Positions 26,035-35,929 of a stretch of DNA of 53,679 nt are shown here, in pieces; position 1 is the stretch's first letter, and each line of letters opens with the position of its first letter. Source of the stretch: an uncultured Bacteroidales bacterium (GTDB lineage Bacteria > Bacteroidota > Bacteroidia > Bacteroidales > UBA932); assembly GCA_934693135.1 (NCBI GenBank), contig CAKUVA010000014.1:1-53679 (forward strand). The letters run 5' to 3'. The notes beneath the pieces were generated by a model. The model ran no database searches, was not told the origin of the DNA, and saw nothing but the letters and a program-made list of their open reading frames with translations. A program made the position numbers and the translations under genes.

Positions 26035-26295
26035 GTAATGATATACAAGATGACCAATAACTCTTATGAAGTTATTGTAAGCGTCTCCAGAGTTACGTCT
26101 TGATTCGCTACTGTTACCAGCCATGCATAATTCTCATAAATCTTTATATGTCAATAATATACTAATTTCTCGCGTGGCTGAGGAGGTTAAAAAAAAGTAG
26201 TTTCGGCCATGCAATAAAAATATAAAGATTTGATTATTAATAATTTGTGAAGATATGGCGTGGCTATCAACAGGAGTTTTGCAGGGGTAAAAAAA
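26035..26295. other. Intergenic stretch without a recognised gene
   Basis: AT-rich DNA between two terminators. The only structure I see is an 8-bp hairpin CAATAACT / AGTTATTG (26055-26062 / 26070-26077) without a T tract, and repeated GCGTGGCT/GGCCATGC-like words. No convincing open frame or promoter was found. Confidence 0.5.
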
Positions 26296-26326
26296 TCAGG
26301 TGGACATCATATTGATATCCACCTGA
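26290..26326 (-). terminator. Terminator for the large surface lipoprotein
   Basis: Inverted repeat TCAGGTGGA (26296-26304) / TCCACCTGA (26318-26326), extended inward by ATCA/TGAT after one mismatch. On the minus strand it is followed by seven T residues. Confidence 0.88.
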
Positions 26327-26357
26327 AAGTAAGTAATGTATCAGTTAGATGTTGACC

Positions 26358-29300
26358 TTATTTGCCGAAGACTGCGTTTAATATATGATTTTCAGCTTTG
26401 AAGTTTTTGCTTCCATGGAGCAAGTCCTTGAAGTTATCAGCTGTTACGGTTGTTCCATTAACTGTTCCAGATACCTTGATAGGATTGCTTGTGCTTCCAA
26501 GTGTTATTTTCTTACTGTTACCATTGAACAAACCTATGATAAGTCCTGAATTATTAGCGTCACCGCCTGAGATTGTGCAGTTTACGATACATCCTTCTCC
26601 AGAGGTGTTTGCGGCGTTACCATTGTTTCCGATAAGACCACCGATACCACCAACTGTTGCTTTTGCTGTAACTGAACCGAGAGCTTTGCATGATTTGATG
26701 GTATGAGCCTGTGAATGGAATCCGCAAAGGCTTCCGAGAACAGAGCCACTATTACCGGATTCGAGGATAACGGCACCCTCGTTAGAGCAACCTTCCATGT
26801 TTCCAGTACCACCCTGAACTCCGCCAATACGTGCTTTTCCAAAGCCGCTGAAAGTTATTTTGCCTTTATTGGTGCAGTTCTTTGTTGCTACTTTCTGTGC
26901 ACTTTCTATTCCAGGCCAACCTACGATTCCTCCGAATGCGCTATTAGACTTTGTACCATCATTGTAGAAAGAAATAGCTCCTTCGTTGACGCAATCTTCA
27001 ATATTTGTAGCATCTTGTCCTGCTGCATAGTAGTCGCCACCTGAAATTCCTCCGATAACTCCTACATAATTTTGATCATTAAATGCTGCTTTTCCTGAAG
27101 ATACAAGTTTAACATCCACGTCTGCATAGTTGTTGCACTTGGATATCTTGCCGTTAGGTGCACCCGCAATACCTGCTACAGATATTCTTTGTATAGAGCT
27201 TTCGGTTTTTTCAATCTCAGTATTTGTGAATACAACTTTTCCTTTATTGTCGGAATTGGACATCGAGAATCCTGCTCCTCCCAATCCTACAAGTCCACCT
27301 ACGCATGGAGCTACATTTGCAGTTCCTTCAATAGTAGATAATTTAGAAACGTATTTTGCGGAGATGTTGATGGCTGCATTATTAAGACAATTGTTCATTG
27401 CTCCAGCAAGTCTTCCAGCTACACCACCTATTGCCATTCCTAAAGTTGTACCCTCAGACTTTGCAGTGATTGCACCATCATTTGTACAATTTTCTATTTT
27501 TCCACCTGCAACGTTTGCAACGACACCACCAAGAATGACAGCTGATGAGAACGATGCTGCATTATAGTTTACTGATGCCTTGTTTGAGATATTGCTGATT
27601 GTTCCAGTAGATTTGAGAGCCAAAGGTGCATTTACAGCAAGACCTTCGAATGAACAAGATGCATCGATGATGAGATCCTTTACTGTTCCATTTATATTGT
27701 TGAACAAAGCATGACCTGTCTTGAAGTTCTTGATGACATGGTTGTTACCATTAAAGGTTCCGTTGAACTCGTTTGTGATAGGCATGGCTTCTGCAGATAT
27801 GCCATTGAGGTCAAGGTCTGTTTCGAGGTTGACAACGTCAGCAGTGCTTGTAAACTCAGCTCCAGTTGTCATCCACTCTACGAAATCCTCAGCGTTTGTA
27901 ATGCTGAGAGGATACTTGAAGTCAACATTCTCTGTGGTAAATTCATAGAAGAATGGAGTTGTGCTTGAATAATCTCCTGCTTTGCTTACAACTCTGACAA
28001 GATATGTGGTGTTTACATTAAGACCTGTGAGGCTGAATTCAGGGCTTTCGCTCTCAATATAAGTATATTCGCTATCAGATGACTTCTTATATCCGAGTTC
28101 ATAACTCTGTGCCATATCCTGTGCTTCGAATGTGAACTTAGCTTTTGTTTTGCTGATTTCTGCATTCTTGAGGACTGGAGTCTCGAGTTTTGGTACGCCG
28201 TATGACACTACCTCTACTTTGACCATGTTCAAAAGCCATCTCTGGTTTCCTGTTTTCGCGCGGACAGCACCGATACCGATTCTTGTGCCTGGAGAAACAT
28301 TCTTTACAGTTACTGTCTTTGTTTCCCATGTCGGTGTCTTGACGTCTGTTGCAGGTCGTGCGACTACACCAGCCTCTTTCACTGTAGCATCTGTTATTGT
28401 TCCATAGCTTGTTCCTACAGTGTAGTTGGTTTTACCTCCTGATACAGTGTATACTGCAATTGATTGGAAGTCTGCATCTGTAGCCTCTTTAATAACACCC
28501 TTCTCCCACATTGAAGATGCATTGAAAGAAACCTTCACTGTAGCAAGGCCCTGAAGATTTGTGAGCTCAGGAGTACAGAGAATAGGAATACCAGAAGATG
28601 CTCCCATTTGGAACATACCTGTGCGGATGCAAAGGTCGCCAGGGACAGAAGCTCCAGTACCGTCTTTAAGGCCGTGGATTACGCCCCAATCTTTGAATCT
28701 TGAGTTCTTTACGGCTCCGCTATTTCCGAGAGTATTAAAGAAACCATGGTTTCCATCAGTCCATACCAAATTAGCTGAATCCCAGGTTCCGACTTCTGGG
28801 TGAGGTGCTGCATTTCCATTGTTGCCAGGGCATGGAGAGAAATCCATTGCATATCCTCCGAAATATAGTTCACTGAAGTTTTCAGCAACAGCTACACCTT
28901 TCTCTTTTACCTTTTCCGCACCTACAGTCACGATATCGAAATCTGCTGTTTTAGCCTCAAGTGCATCTGAGATAAGACCTGTGTTAAGGTCTTGGCAAAC
29001 AAACCAATATGAGGTGTTTGGCTCGAGGTTAGAGAATACAATCGTTGGCTGTCTTCCAGAGATAGTATATTTTTGGATTGTCCATCCATATACAAGATCT
29101 TTGCATGCGGCGTCCTTGTAAAGTGCGACTTTAACTGGGATTGCTGCATCTTTACCTATATTTGAGAATCCGAATTCTGACCACTGGAATCCGAGCTGAC
29201 CGGAAAGTTTAGTAGATACTTTTGTTGTTGGAGGTACTCCGTTAACTATTACTAAACCCTTACCGCACTGGATAACATTTGTAGTTTTGGTCTCACCATC

Positions 29301-30071
29301 CTCATCTACAGCTTCACCTTCAGCATATGACCAATCAGCTACATGTGTAGGCTTACCCTCAACGTCATACTCTGCGAGCATTTTGAACTGGTAAAGTTTG
29401 CCTGAGGTCAGATCTTCAAATTTCTTTTCGAAGGTGCTTGCTGAAAGATTTTCTATTTTTTCTGTCCAGATCGCTTTCTGAGCAGCATAGTCCATGAGAA
29501 TAGCTAATACTCTGCTTGCAGAAGATGCTGGTGTCAAGTCCGCTTTTACAGTGAAATTGTTTCCATCTGCTGGGCAATCAGTCATAGTGATAGCTCCTAC
29601 AGCGGCCTTGTCAGTATCTTTAATACCATGTCCTGCAACAAATACAGCTGGTTCACCTTTATCATCAGCGCCAAACGCCCACTTTGAAAATTTTGAACCA
29701 TAATTTGCACGGATACGTACATATTTTTCAGTGTACTCACTGATTCCTGTTGTGAAATAAACGATACCAGTCCCATCTTTTATTTCAGAGCTTTTGATAG
29801 TCTGGATTACATCGTCATAAGTGTTTACTGGCTCAGCTGGGTCATCACAAATTTCAATGCTGAATGATGTCGCTCCCTGCGCGATCAGTGGCTGGGCATT
29901 CCAACGGAACGCCAATGTATCTCCTGCGTCAGCGCTTTTTAATGTTACAAAGCTGAGATCCGTAGGAACCGCCTTTGAAGAGTCTTCGCCACCTTCAAAC
30001 TCTTTCTTACAACCAGTTGTGAGAAGAGTTGCTCCAGCTAAAAGACCGGCGATTAGTTTAAATGATTTCAT
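26358..30071 (-). CDS. Large surface lipoprotein with FN3-like domains and a C-terminal GLUG-type repeat region
   Basis: 1237 aa. The signal peptide has lipobox LLTTGC, followed by an acidic stretch (EFEGGED) of the kind that directs Bacteroidetes lipoproteins to the cell surface. Beta-rich Ig/FN3-like modules occupy roughly residues 35-400; one more lies before the repeats (PVLKNAEISKTKAKFTF...YLVRVVSKAG). A central jelly-roll-like segment is plausible. From about residue 740 there are GLUG-like repeats (FNGTFNGNNHVIKNF, then GGVVANVAGGKIENCTNDG and many GGIxG...CxNxG units), which likely form a beta-helix. No catalytic motif is evident. It is divergent from SusC, so it may be an accessory binding protein of that locus. 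Confidence 0.8.
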   Translation of the reverse strand: MKSFKLIAGLLAGATLLTTGCKKEFEGGEDSSKAVPTDLSFVTLKSADAGDTLAFRWNAQPLIAQGATSFSIEICDDPAEPVNTYDDVIQTIKSSEIKDGTGIVYFTTGISEYTEKYVRIRANYGSKFSKWAFGADDKGEPAVFVAGHGIKDTDKAAVGAITMTDCPADGNNFTVKADLTPASSASRVLAILMDYAAQKAIWTEKIENLSASTFEKKFEDLTSGKLYQFKMLAEYDVEGKPTHVADWSYAEGEAVDEDGETKTTNVIQCGKGLVIVNGVPPTTKVSTKLSGQLGFQWSEFGFSNIGKDAAIPVKVALYKDAACKDLVYGWTIQKYTISGRQPTIVFSNLEPNTSYWFVCQDLNTGLISDALEAKTADFDIVTVGAEKVKEKGVAVAENFSELYFGGYAMDFSPCPGNNGNAAPHPEVGTWDSANLVWTDGNHGFFNTLGNSGAVKNSRFKDWGVIHGLKDGTGASVPGDLCIRTGMFQMGASSGIPILCTPELTNLQGLATVKVSFNASSMWEKGVIKEATDADFQSIAVYTVSGGKTNYTVGTSYGTITDATVKEAGVVARPATDVKTPTWETKTVTVKNVSPGTRIGIGAVRAKTGNQRWLLNMVKVEVVSYGVPKLETPVLKNAEISKTKAKFTFEAQDMAQSYELGYKKSSDSEYTYIESESPEFSLTGLNVNTTYLVRVVSKAGDYSSTTPFFYEFTTENVDFKYPLSITNAEDFVEWMTTGAEFTSTADVVNLETDLDLNGISAEAMPITNEFNGTFNGNNHVIKNFKTGHALFNNINGTVKDLIIDASCSFEGLAVNAPLALKSTGTISNISNKASVNYNAASFSSAVILGGVVANVAGGKIENCTNDGAITAKSEGTTLGMAIGGVAGRLAGAMNNCLNNAAINISAKYVSKLSTIEGTANVAPCVGGLVGLGGAGFSMSNSDNKGKVVFTNTEIEKTESSIQRISVAGIAGAPNGKISKCNNYADVDVKLVSSGKAAFNDQNYVGVIGGISGGDYYAAGQDATNIEDCVNEGAISFYNDGTKSNSAFGGIVGWPGIESAQKVATKNCTNKGKITFSGFGKARIGGVQGGTGNMEGCSNEGAVILESGNSGSVLGSLCGFHSQAHTIKSCKALGSVTAKATVGGIGGLIGNNGNAANTSGEGCIVNCTISGGDANNSGLIIGLFNGNSKKITLGSTSNPIKVSGTVNGTTVTADNFKDLLHGSKNFKAENHILNAVFGK

Positions 30072-30239
30072 ATTGTTAATTTCATCTGATTCGTTAAACG
30101 TATAATCAAATTTGAAATTACATCAGAGATTATTGTCGGATGTAAATAAAAATAGATAGAGAGTGTTTCTGAAACATTCTCCATAAAGCATCAAGAGTTT
30201 TTCTCAAACCTATGAAATTAGGTAATACAAATCCAACTG

Positions 30240-30270
30240 CAAATGTAGTTAGATTTTGCTTATCTGCAAC
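30240..30270 (-). promoter_or_regulatory. Promoter of the surface lipoprotein (GTTG - 19 nt - TACATTTG)
   Basis: On the minus strand GTTG (30270-30267), 19 nt, then TACATTTG (30247-30240), close to the Bacteroidetes -33/-7 consensus. The predicted leader is about 160 nt. Confidence 0.6.
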
Positions 30271-30448
30271 GTTTTTGCACATAAATTTTAAAAAAATAAA
30301 AATTCTATAATATTTAATAGGTATATAATGCTTGATAGTTGTATTTTTTTTGTTCATGTTTTCATGAGTGGTTGTAAGTTGTAAAAGGATAAAAGGAAAA
30401 AATATGTAATTTATTTACGCAAAACGAAAACTTTTGAAATGAATTTTG

Positions 30449-30456
30449 TATCTTTG
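30449..30456 (+). promoter_or_regulatory. -7 box (TATCTTTG) for the SusC/SusD operon
   Basis: Exact TAnnTTTG match about 240 nt before the SusC ATG. A TTTG lies only 12 nt upstream, shorter than the normal -33 spacing. A second match, TAGATTTG, is at 30510-30517. One may be fortuitous in such AT-rich DNA. Confidence 0.4.
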
Positions 30457-30698
30457 CAAGACGCAATGAAATTTTTATATATGCGTGTAAAACGATATTA
30501 TTTTTGATATAGATTTGTTTAAATATTTGTTTAATAATTAAAAAACGTTAAAACTAATGACCCAGTGAGAAAATAATTGTCCTCCGGCATCAATATTCCA
30601 AAGTGCTTAACTTGAAAGAAGGTACTAATACAAATCCAAACAATAAGTATCATTCAATCAAATAAAATTTGAGAGAAGCTAAACTTTTTGGGAATATT

Positions 30699-33600
30699 AT
30701 GAAGCATTATTTTAAAAGAATATTGTTCGTCTTCATCTCTATCCAACTTGCTCTGCTTGGCTCGTCTAATATGTCAGCCCAGTCTATTGCGGTTTCGGGT
30801 GTTGTTAAAGATGCGATAACGAACGAACCTCTGATAGGTGCCACCGTAATGGTAAAAGGAACAGCAAACGGTGTCTCTACAGATGTAAATGGAAACTATT
30901 CCATTAAAGCTAAGGCCGAAGATATCCTTGTATGTCAGATTATTGGCTACAAGAGTCAGGAAACAAAAATTGGAACTAAAGCTGTAATCAACTTCGCTCT
31001 GTCCGAGGATAATGAAATGTTGGACGCTACAGTCGTTGTCGGTTATGGTACACTTAAGAAAACTCAGTTGGTTGGTTCTGTAGAGAATCTTGACGGAGAT
31101 GCGATTGTTGATCGCCCGAATGCTAATGTCACAAGATCTCTTCAGGGACAAGTAGCTGGTCTTAACATTGTCCAGACTGATGGTAAGGCTACTCACTCAG
31201 GTAGCATCTATATCCGTGGTAATGGAACATCGTATAATACTAGAAAGAACTTCAGCAGTAGTGCTGCCGGATCTTCTCATAGTATAGGTAGTGAGGGTTC
31301 TGCTCTTGTCCTTATTGATGGTGTCGAGGGTAGCCTTTCACAGGTAAACCCTGCTGATATTGAAACTGTAGCAGTCCTTAAGGATGCGTCTTCAGCCGCT
31401 ATCTATGGTGCTCGTGCTGCATATGGTGTTATCCTTGTTACTACAAAGAATGCTGATACTGATAAAATTACCGTTACATACAACGGCTCATTCTCACTTA
31501 ACTCTCGTATAGTTAAATGGGAAGACAATATCGTTACTGATGGTCTTGAGTGGACAGAGTCTTTCTATGAGCAGTATGGTAACGATACTCGTGTGCCAGG
31601 TTCTTCAGGAAAGGTACCTACGACTATGAATACCAACAGTATTGCAATGTCCGGTGCGGATTATCTTGATACTTTCAGAGCTTTGCGTGCTGCAGGATAT
31701 GATTCTGTCTATGGTGGTGTCGGCAGCGCAGGGCAGTATCTGTATTTCGGCAGCTATAACTGGCTTGATCATGTATATAAGGATTATACTACTTCTACTA
31801 CACATGATATTAGTGTAAGAGGTGCCACTAAGAAACTTACATATAACCTTACTGGCCGTTATTTCAATCAAGGTGGTATATACAAGATTGGTGACGAAAA
31901 GTATAATACATTCAATGTTCGTGCAAAAGCTAAGCTTCAGATTAACAAGTGGCTTTCTATTGACAACAACACTTCAGTATTCCGTAGCAAGTCTACTCAG
32001 CCGATGTTCACGAATACATCTGCTATCGGGCATCAGATTGACCAGCATGGTCAGCCTGTATTTGTCCCTTACAATGAAGACGGGACATGGTCTCTTTCTG
32101 GTGTAAAGACAGCGTACGCTTCATTCTTTGAAGGAAATACTGGGCAGGATGATTCAAACCTTATCGTTAATACATCAATGGGTGTGACTATTGATATCGT
32201 TCCTGAAGTTCTTAAGATTCGTGGAGATTTTTCATATAAAGCTACACGTAGATGGAGAGAGCGTTATCGTGCGCCTCTTACATTCTATGCGAAGCCAGGT
32301 GTTGGTACAGAGTATGTTACTCAGGCAAGTTCATATAAGAGCCGTTGGACATACGATACTGATTATATCTCTTCAAATGTTGTCCTTACTTGGACTCCGA
32401 AGCTTTCTGAAAACCACAACTTGAATGTTGTCGGTGGTTGGAACCTTGAGGATTCAAGATATAGCAGATTCTACATGCAGAGAACAGGTATGCTTGTTCC
32501 TGACATGCATGACTCTTTCGAACTTTTTGATGGTGAGTTCAAGACAGAGCAGAATAATAGTGATTATGGTATCATAGGTTTCTTCGGTCGTGCTAACTAT
32601 ACACTTCTCAAGAGATATATCTTCGAGGCTTCAGCACGTTATGATGGTTCATCCAAGTTCCCAACTAACTCTCAGTGGGGTCTTTTCCCTTCAGCTTCAT
32701 TAGGTTGGAGACTTTCAGAGGAGCCTTGGATGAAATGGTCTAAGTCATGGCTTGATAATTTCAAGGTTCGTGCAAACTATGGTTCTCTTGGAAATGGTAC
32801 GATTTCTCCTTATTCTTTCCTTGAGACAATGGGTGTGAATAAGTCCAGTGTCATATTTGATGGTGGATATGTAAACTACACATCACAGCCTTCAATTGTC
32901 CCTAAGACTCTTACATGGGAGAAGGTAACTACTTATGACGTGGGCCTTGATTTCGATATGCTCAAGAGTAGATTGTCATTCTCTGGTGATTACTATGTGA
33001 GAAATACTACAGACCTTATTACTGTAGGTCCTGAGCTTCCTCAGCTTTATGGCGCTTCTGCACCGAAAGGTAACTATGCTTCACTCCAGACAAAAGGATG
33101 GGAACTTACACTCTCTTGGAGAGATTCATTCAAACTTGCTGGAAAAGATTTCAACTATTCAGTAAAGGGTAGTGTTTGGGATACAAGAACATGGGTTACC
33201 AAGTTTACATCTACTTCCGGTGATATTCTCGACTATTATACTGACAAGGAACTCGGTGAAATTTGGGGATTCCGTACAGATGGTATCTTCCGTGACAATG
33301 CTGAGGCAAACTCTTGGGCTACAGATACATATCATAAGAATGGTTCCAACTTCCGTGCTTATGCCGGTGACCTTAAGTTCCTTGACTTGAATGGTGATGG
33401 CAAGATTGATTATGGTAAAGGTACTTTAGCTGATCATGGTGACCTTGCAAGAATTGGTAATGAGACTCCACGCTATCAGTATGGTATTAACTTTGATTTC
33501 AAGTGGAACGGAATTGGACTTTCACTGTTCTTCCAGGGTGTTGGAAAGCGTGATTGGTATCCTATGGTTGAGTCAGCTTACTTCTGGGGACAGTACAACA

Positions 33601-34067
33601 GACCTTATTCTGGTTTCCTCATGAAGACTCAGACTGGTGATAACTATGCTCATATCGATTATAGCACAGAGAACTGGACTGTTACCAACTATGATAAGAA
33701 TCCATATTGGTCAAGAAGGGTTGGTTATAGTGCGAACCGTAACGTAGGTCCTCTTACTGTTGAGAATGATCACTATCTTCAGAATGCTTCATACATTCGT
33801 CTCAAGAACCTTACCGTTGATTATAACTTCCCTAAGAAACTTATTGAGAAAATTGGTCTGCAGGGTGCAAGAGTTTATTGCTCTATGGAAAACCTTTGGA
33901 CTTGGTCTCCTATGTTTAAGCATACAGATATGTTCGACCCTGAGGGAATTGGTGTAGGTGACTCAGATTTCGATAGTACATCTAATACAGGACTTAGCGG
34001 TATCGGTGATGGTATGTCTTATCCTATGCTTAGAACAATCACTTTCGGTATTGGCTTAACATTCTAA
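30699..34067 (+). CDS. SusC/RagA-type TonB-linked outer-membrane transporter
   Basis: About 1122 aa from the ATG at 30699; the frame opens at a TTG at 30669, but the signal peptide (MKHYFKRILFVF... SAQS) starts at the ATG. The order is a carboxypeptidase-regulatory-like domain (VSGVVKDAITNEPLIGATV), a TonB plug with VVVGYGTLKKTQLVGSV, the SusC signature VLIDGVEGSLSQVNPADIE and VLKDASSAAIYGARAAYGV, then a long beta-barrel ending in aromatic FGIGLTF. It imports the ligand presented by the SusD partner using TonB energy. It is the first gene of an operon with SusD, phosphoesterase and phosphodiesterase genes and no glycoside hydrolase. Confidence 0.96.
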   Translation: MKHYFKRILFVFISIQLALLGSSNMSAQSIAVSGVVKDAITNEPLIGATVMVKGTANGVSTDVNGNYSIKAKAEDILVCQIIGYKSQETKIGTKAVINFALSEDNEMLDATVVVGYGTLKKTQLVGSVENLDGDAIVDRPNANVTRSLQGQVAGLNIVQTDGKATHSGSIYIRGNGTSYNTRKNFSSSAAGSSHSIGSEGSALVLIDGVEGSLSQVNPADIETVAVLKDASSAAIYGARAAYGVILVTTKNADTDKITVTYNGSFSLNSRIVKWEDNIVTDGLEWTESFYEQYGNDTRVPGSSGKVPTTMNTNSIAMSGADYLDTFRALRAAGYDSVYGGVGSAGQYLYFGSYNWLDHVYKDYTTSTTHDISVRGATKKLTYNLTGRYFNQGGIYKIGDEKYNTFNVRAKAKLQINKWLSIDNNTSVFRSKSTQPMFTNTSAIGHQIDQHGQPVFVPYNEDGTWSLSGVKTAYASFFEGNTGQDDSNLIVNTSMGVTIDIVPEVLKIRGDFSYKATRRWRERYRAPLTFYAKPGVGTEYVTQASSYKSRWTYDTDYISSNVVLTWTPKLSENHNLNVVGGWNLEDSRYSRFYMQRTGMLVPDMHDSFELFDGEFKTEQNNSDYGIIGFFGRANYTLLKRYIFEASARYDGSSKFPTNSQWGLFPSASLGWRLSEEPWMKWSKSWLDNFKVRANYGSLGNGTISPYSFLETMGVNKSSVIFDGGYVNYTSQPSIVPKTLTWEKVTTYDVGLDFDMLKSRLSFSGDYYVRNTTDLITVGPELPQLYGASAPKGNYASLQTKGWELTLSWRDSFKLAGKDFNYSVKGSVWDTRTWVTKFTSTSGDILDYYTDKELGEIWGFRTDGIFRDNAEANSWATDTYHKNGSNFRAYAGDLKFLDLNGDGKIDYGKGTLADHGDLARIGNETPRYQYGINFDFKWNGIGLSLFFQGVGKRDWYPMVESAYFWGQYNRPYSGFLMKTQTGDNYAHIDYSTENWTVTNYDKNPYWSRRVGYSANRNVGPLTVENDHYLQNASYIRLKNLTVDYNFPKKLIEKIGLQGARVYCSMENLWTWSPMFKHTDMFDPEGIGVGDSDFDSTSNTGLSGIGDGMSYPMLRTITFGIGLTF

Positions 34068-34073
34068 AAGTTA

Positions 34074-35912
34074 TTGATGATGAAAAAAATAATATATTTA
34101 TTGGCAGGTTCGATGATGCTTTCGGGATTGACCTCTTGTGAGGACTTCCTGTCGAGAGAACCTATCGACAAGTTCAGTGCTGAAACATATTTCTCAAGTG
34201 AGTCAGATCTTGAGATGTATGCTAACGGCATGATTCAGTCTTGGCTTCCGAACTCTTCCGAAACAAATGGTGGTGACGCTTACAACGACTTGATAGCGAC
34301 AAAAACCAGCACAGACTTCTATCGTCCAAGTGCACATTGGGACTCAGCTAAACAAAGTGGTTGGGGAACAGGTGATTGGTCATTCCTTAGAAGGGTAAAC
34401 TATATGCTTACAAATATGACTAAAGCTAAGTCTGCTGTAAGTTCTGATATATACAATCACTATGAAGGAGTTGCAAGATTTTGGCGTGCAATGAAATATG
34501 TCGCTAAGGTTAACTCTTTCTCAAATGTTCCTTGGGTGGAGAAATATCTTCAGCCGAGTGACTCAACAATTCTCTTCAGTGAAAGAGATGACAGAGAGTA
34601 TGTCTTCCATAAAATTACTGAAGATCTTGAATTCGCTTGTGCAAACTGCATGGCAGGTAAATTCCATACTGATGGTCGTGTGAGAATTGACAAGTATGTT
34701 GTCAATGCCCTTGCTTCAAGATATTTCTTGTATGAGGCTACTTTCAGGATGAATGTTCCGAATAATCCTGCAACTGGAAAGCCTTGGACTAACGAGTATG
34801 AAACAGTCGAAGATCTCCTTAATCTTGCAGCTTCCACAGCTAAGACAGTGATAGATAATGGTGGATTCTCACTTGTTTCTGACTATTCTTCATTGTTCCT
34901 TAGTGCTGCTCTTCAGAAGAACGAGGTTATTTGGGGACGTTCATATAGTGGTGAGCTTGGTGTACGTCATTCTCTTACTCGTTATTTCCATTCTTCTACA
35001 CTTGGTCAGCAGTATTCGGGAACTAAGGATTTGGTAGATATGTTCATGAAAACAGATGGAAAGCCTATTGATGTTAAAGGTGGTGAGGATAAAGTGCTGA
35101 TTACCGATGAATTCGCTGGAAGAGACCCACGTCTTGCCGCTACAATTCTTGGTCCAGGACATGCTATTATCAATTCATCCAATCCTAATGAGTCTATTGA
35201 TTTTACATTCTGTAAGACTGGTTATATGATTTGCAAGTGGAGTGTTCCAGACGAGACTCACTTCCAGAACTCTTTGGATGAAAACTCTCTTCCTATTGTA
35301 CGCTATGGTGAAGTTCTTCTTAACTATGCAGAGGCAATGAATGAACTTAATCAGATGACTGAAGATATTTGGAATAGCACTGTCGGTGCACTTCGTAAGC
35401 GTGCTGGTATTGCTAACATCTATCCTAAGAGTGGTGACTATTCGCGTGACGAATGGTTGTATGAATATTATACGAAAGATGTCAGCCATCCTATGTACAC
35501 TAAGGGTGATCTTGATATAGCTCTTGAGATTCGTCGTGAGAGGGTTACTGAGATGACATTCGAAAACGGACTTCGTCAGCTTGATGTATATCGCTATGGT
35601 CAGGCAGACCTTATAGCTCGTCGTTATAACAATAGCGGTTGGAAAGGTATTTATGTCGGTGATGGTTCAGGATTTACTTTCGAGAATCAAGATTATACTT
35701 TCGAATCTGCGGCATCAGGTGCACTTAATACGACCACTAATTACCCTATTTCAGTCAAGGCTAATGCTAAAGATACTGACTGGTATTTGGAAGATGGTTA
35801 CCTTGTTTACAAGTACGACCTCCAGTGGCAAGACAAGATGTATTGCAGACCTATTCCTGTAACTGCGACAAACTTGAATTCTAAACTTGGCCAGAATTAC
35901 GGTTGGAACTAA
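34074..35912 (+). CDS. SusD/RagB-type surface nutrient-binding lipoprotein
   Basis: 612 aa; starts at the first of three consecutive Met codons, 6 nt after SusC. Lipobox LTSC (residues about 19-22), followed by CEDFLSREPIDKF, the usual SusD start. The tetratricopeptide scaffold and C-terminal RagB motif are visible: PIVRYGEVLLNYAEAMNEL, and IALEIRRERVTEMTFE. It forms the lid over the SusC barrel and decides ligand specificity. Substrate is not predictable from sequence alone. Confidence 0.95.
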   Translation: MMMKKIIYLLAGSMMLSGLTSCEDFLSREPIDKFSAETYFSSESDLEMYANGMIQSWLPNSSETNGGDAYNDLIATKTSTDFYRPSAHWDSAKQSGWGTGDWSFLRRVNYMLTNMTKAKSAVSSDIYNHYEGVARFWRAMKYVAKVNSFSNVPWVEKYLQPSDSTILFSERDDREYVFHKITEDLEFACANCMAGKFHTDGRVRIDKYVVNALASRYFLYEATFRMNVPNNPATGKPWTNEYETVEDLLNLAASTAKTVIDNGGFSLVSDYSSLFLSAALQKNEVIWGRSYSGELGVRHSLTRYFHSSTLGQQYSGTKDLVDMFMKTDGKPIDVKGGEDKVLITDEFAGRDPRLAATILGPGHAIINSSNPNESIDFTFCKTGYMICKWSVPDETHFQNSLDENSLPIVRYGEVLLNYAEAMNELNQMTEDIWNSTVGALRKRAGIANIYPKSGDYSRDEWLYEYYTKDVSHPMYTKGDLDIALEIRRERVTEMTFENGLRQLDVYRYGQADLIARRYNNSGWKGIYVGDGSGFTFENQDYTFESAASGALNTTTNYPISVKANAKDTDWYLEDGYLVYKYDLQWQDKMYCRPIPVTATNLNSKLGQNYGWN

Positions 35913-35929
35913 ATCATTGAAATAATAAT

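Larger units (their letters stand above)
30072..30698. other. Divergent intergenic region between surface lipoprotein and SusC
   Basis: About 630 nt, strongly AT-rich. It holds the lipoprotein promoter at 30240-30270 and -7-like boxes for SusC at 30449-30456 and 30510-30517. Both transcripts would carry leaders of about 150-250 nt. I found no gene or riboswitch that I recognise. Confidence 0.6.

Noticed and set aside
26055..26077. 8-bp hairpin as terminator or small RNA end
   Set aside because: No T tract follows, and a strong terminator already lies just upstream.
30669..30698. Longer SusC start at a TTG (MREAKLFGNI...)
   Set aside because: It would put ten extra residues in front of an otherwise typical signal peptide that begins at the ATG at 30699.
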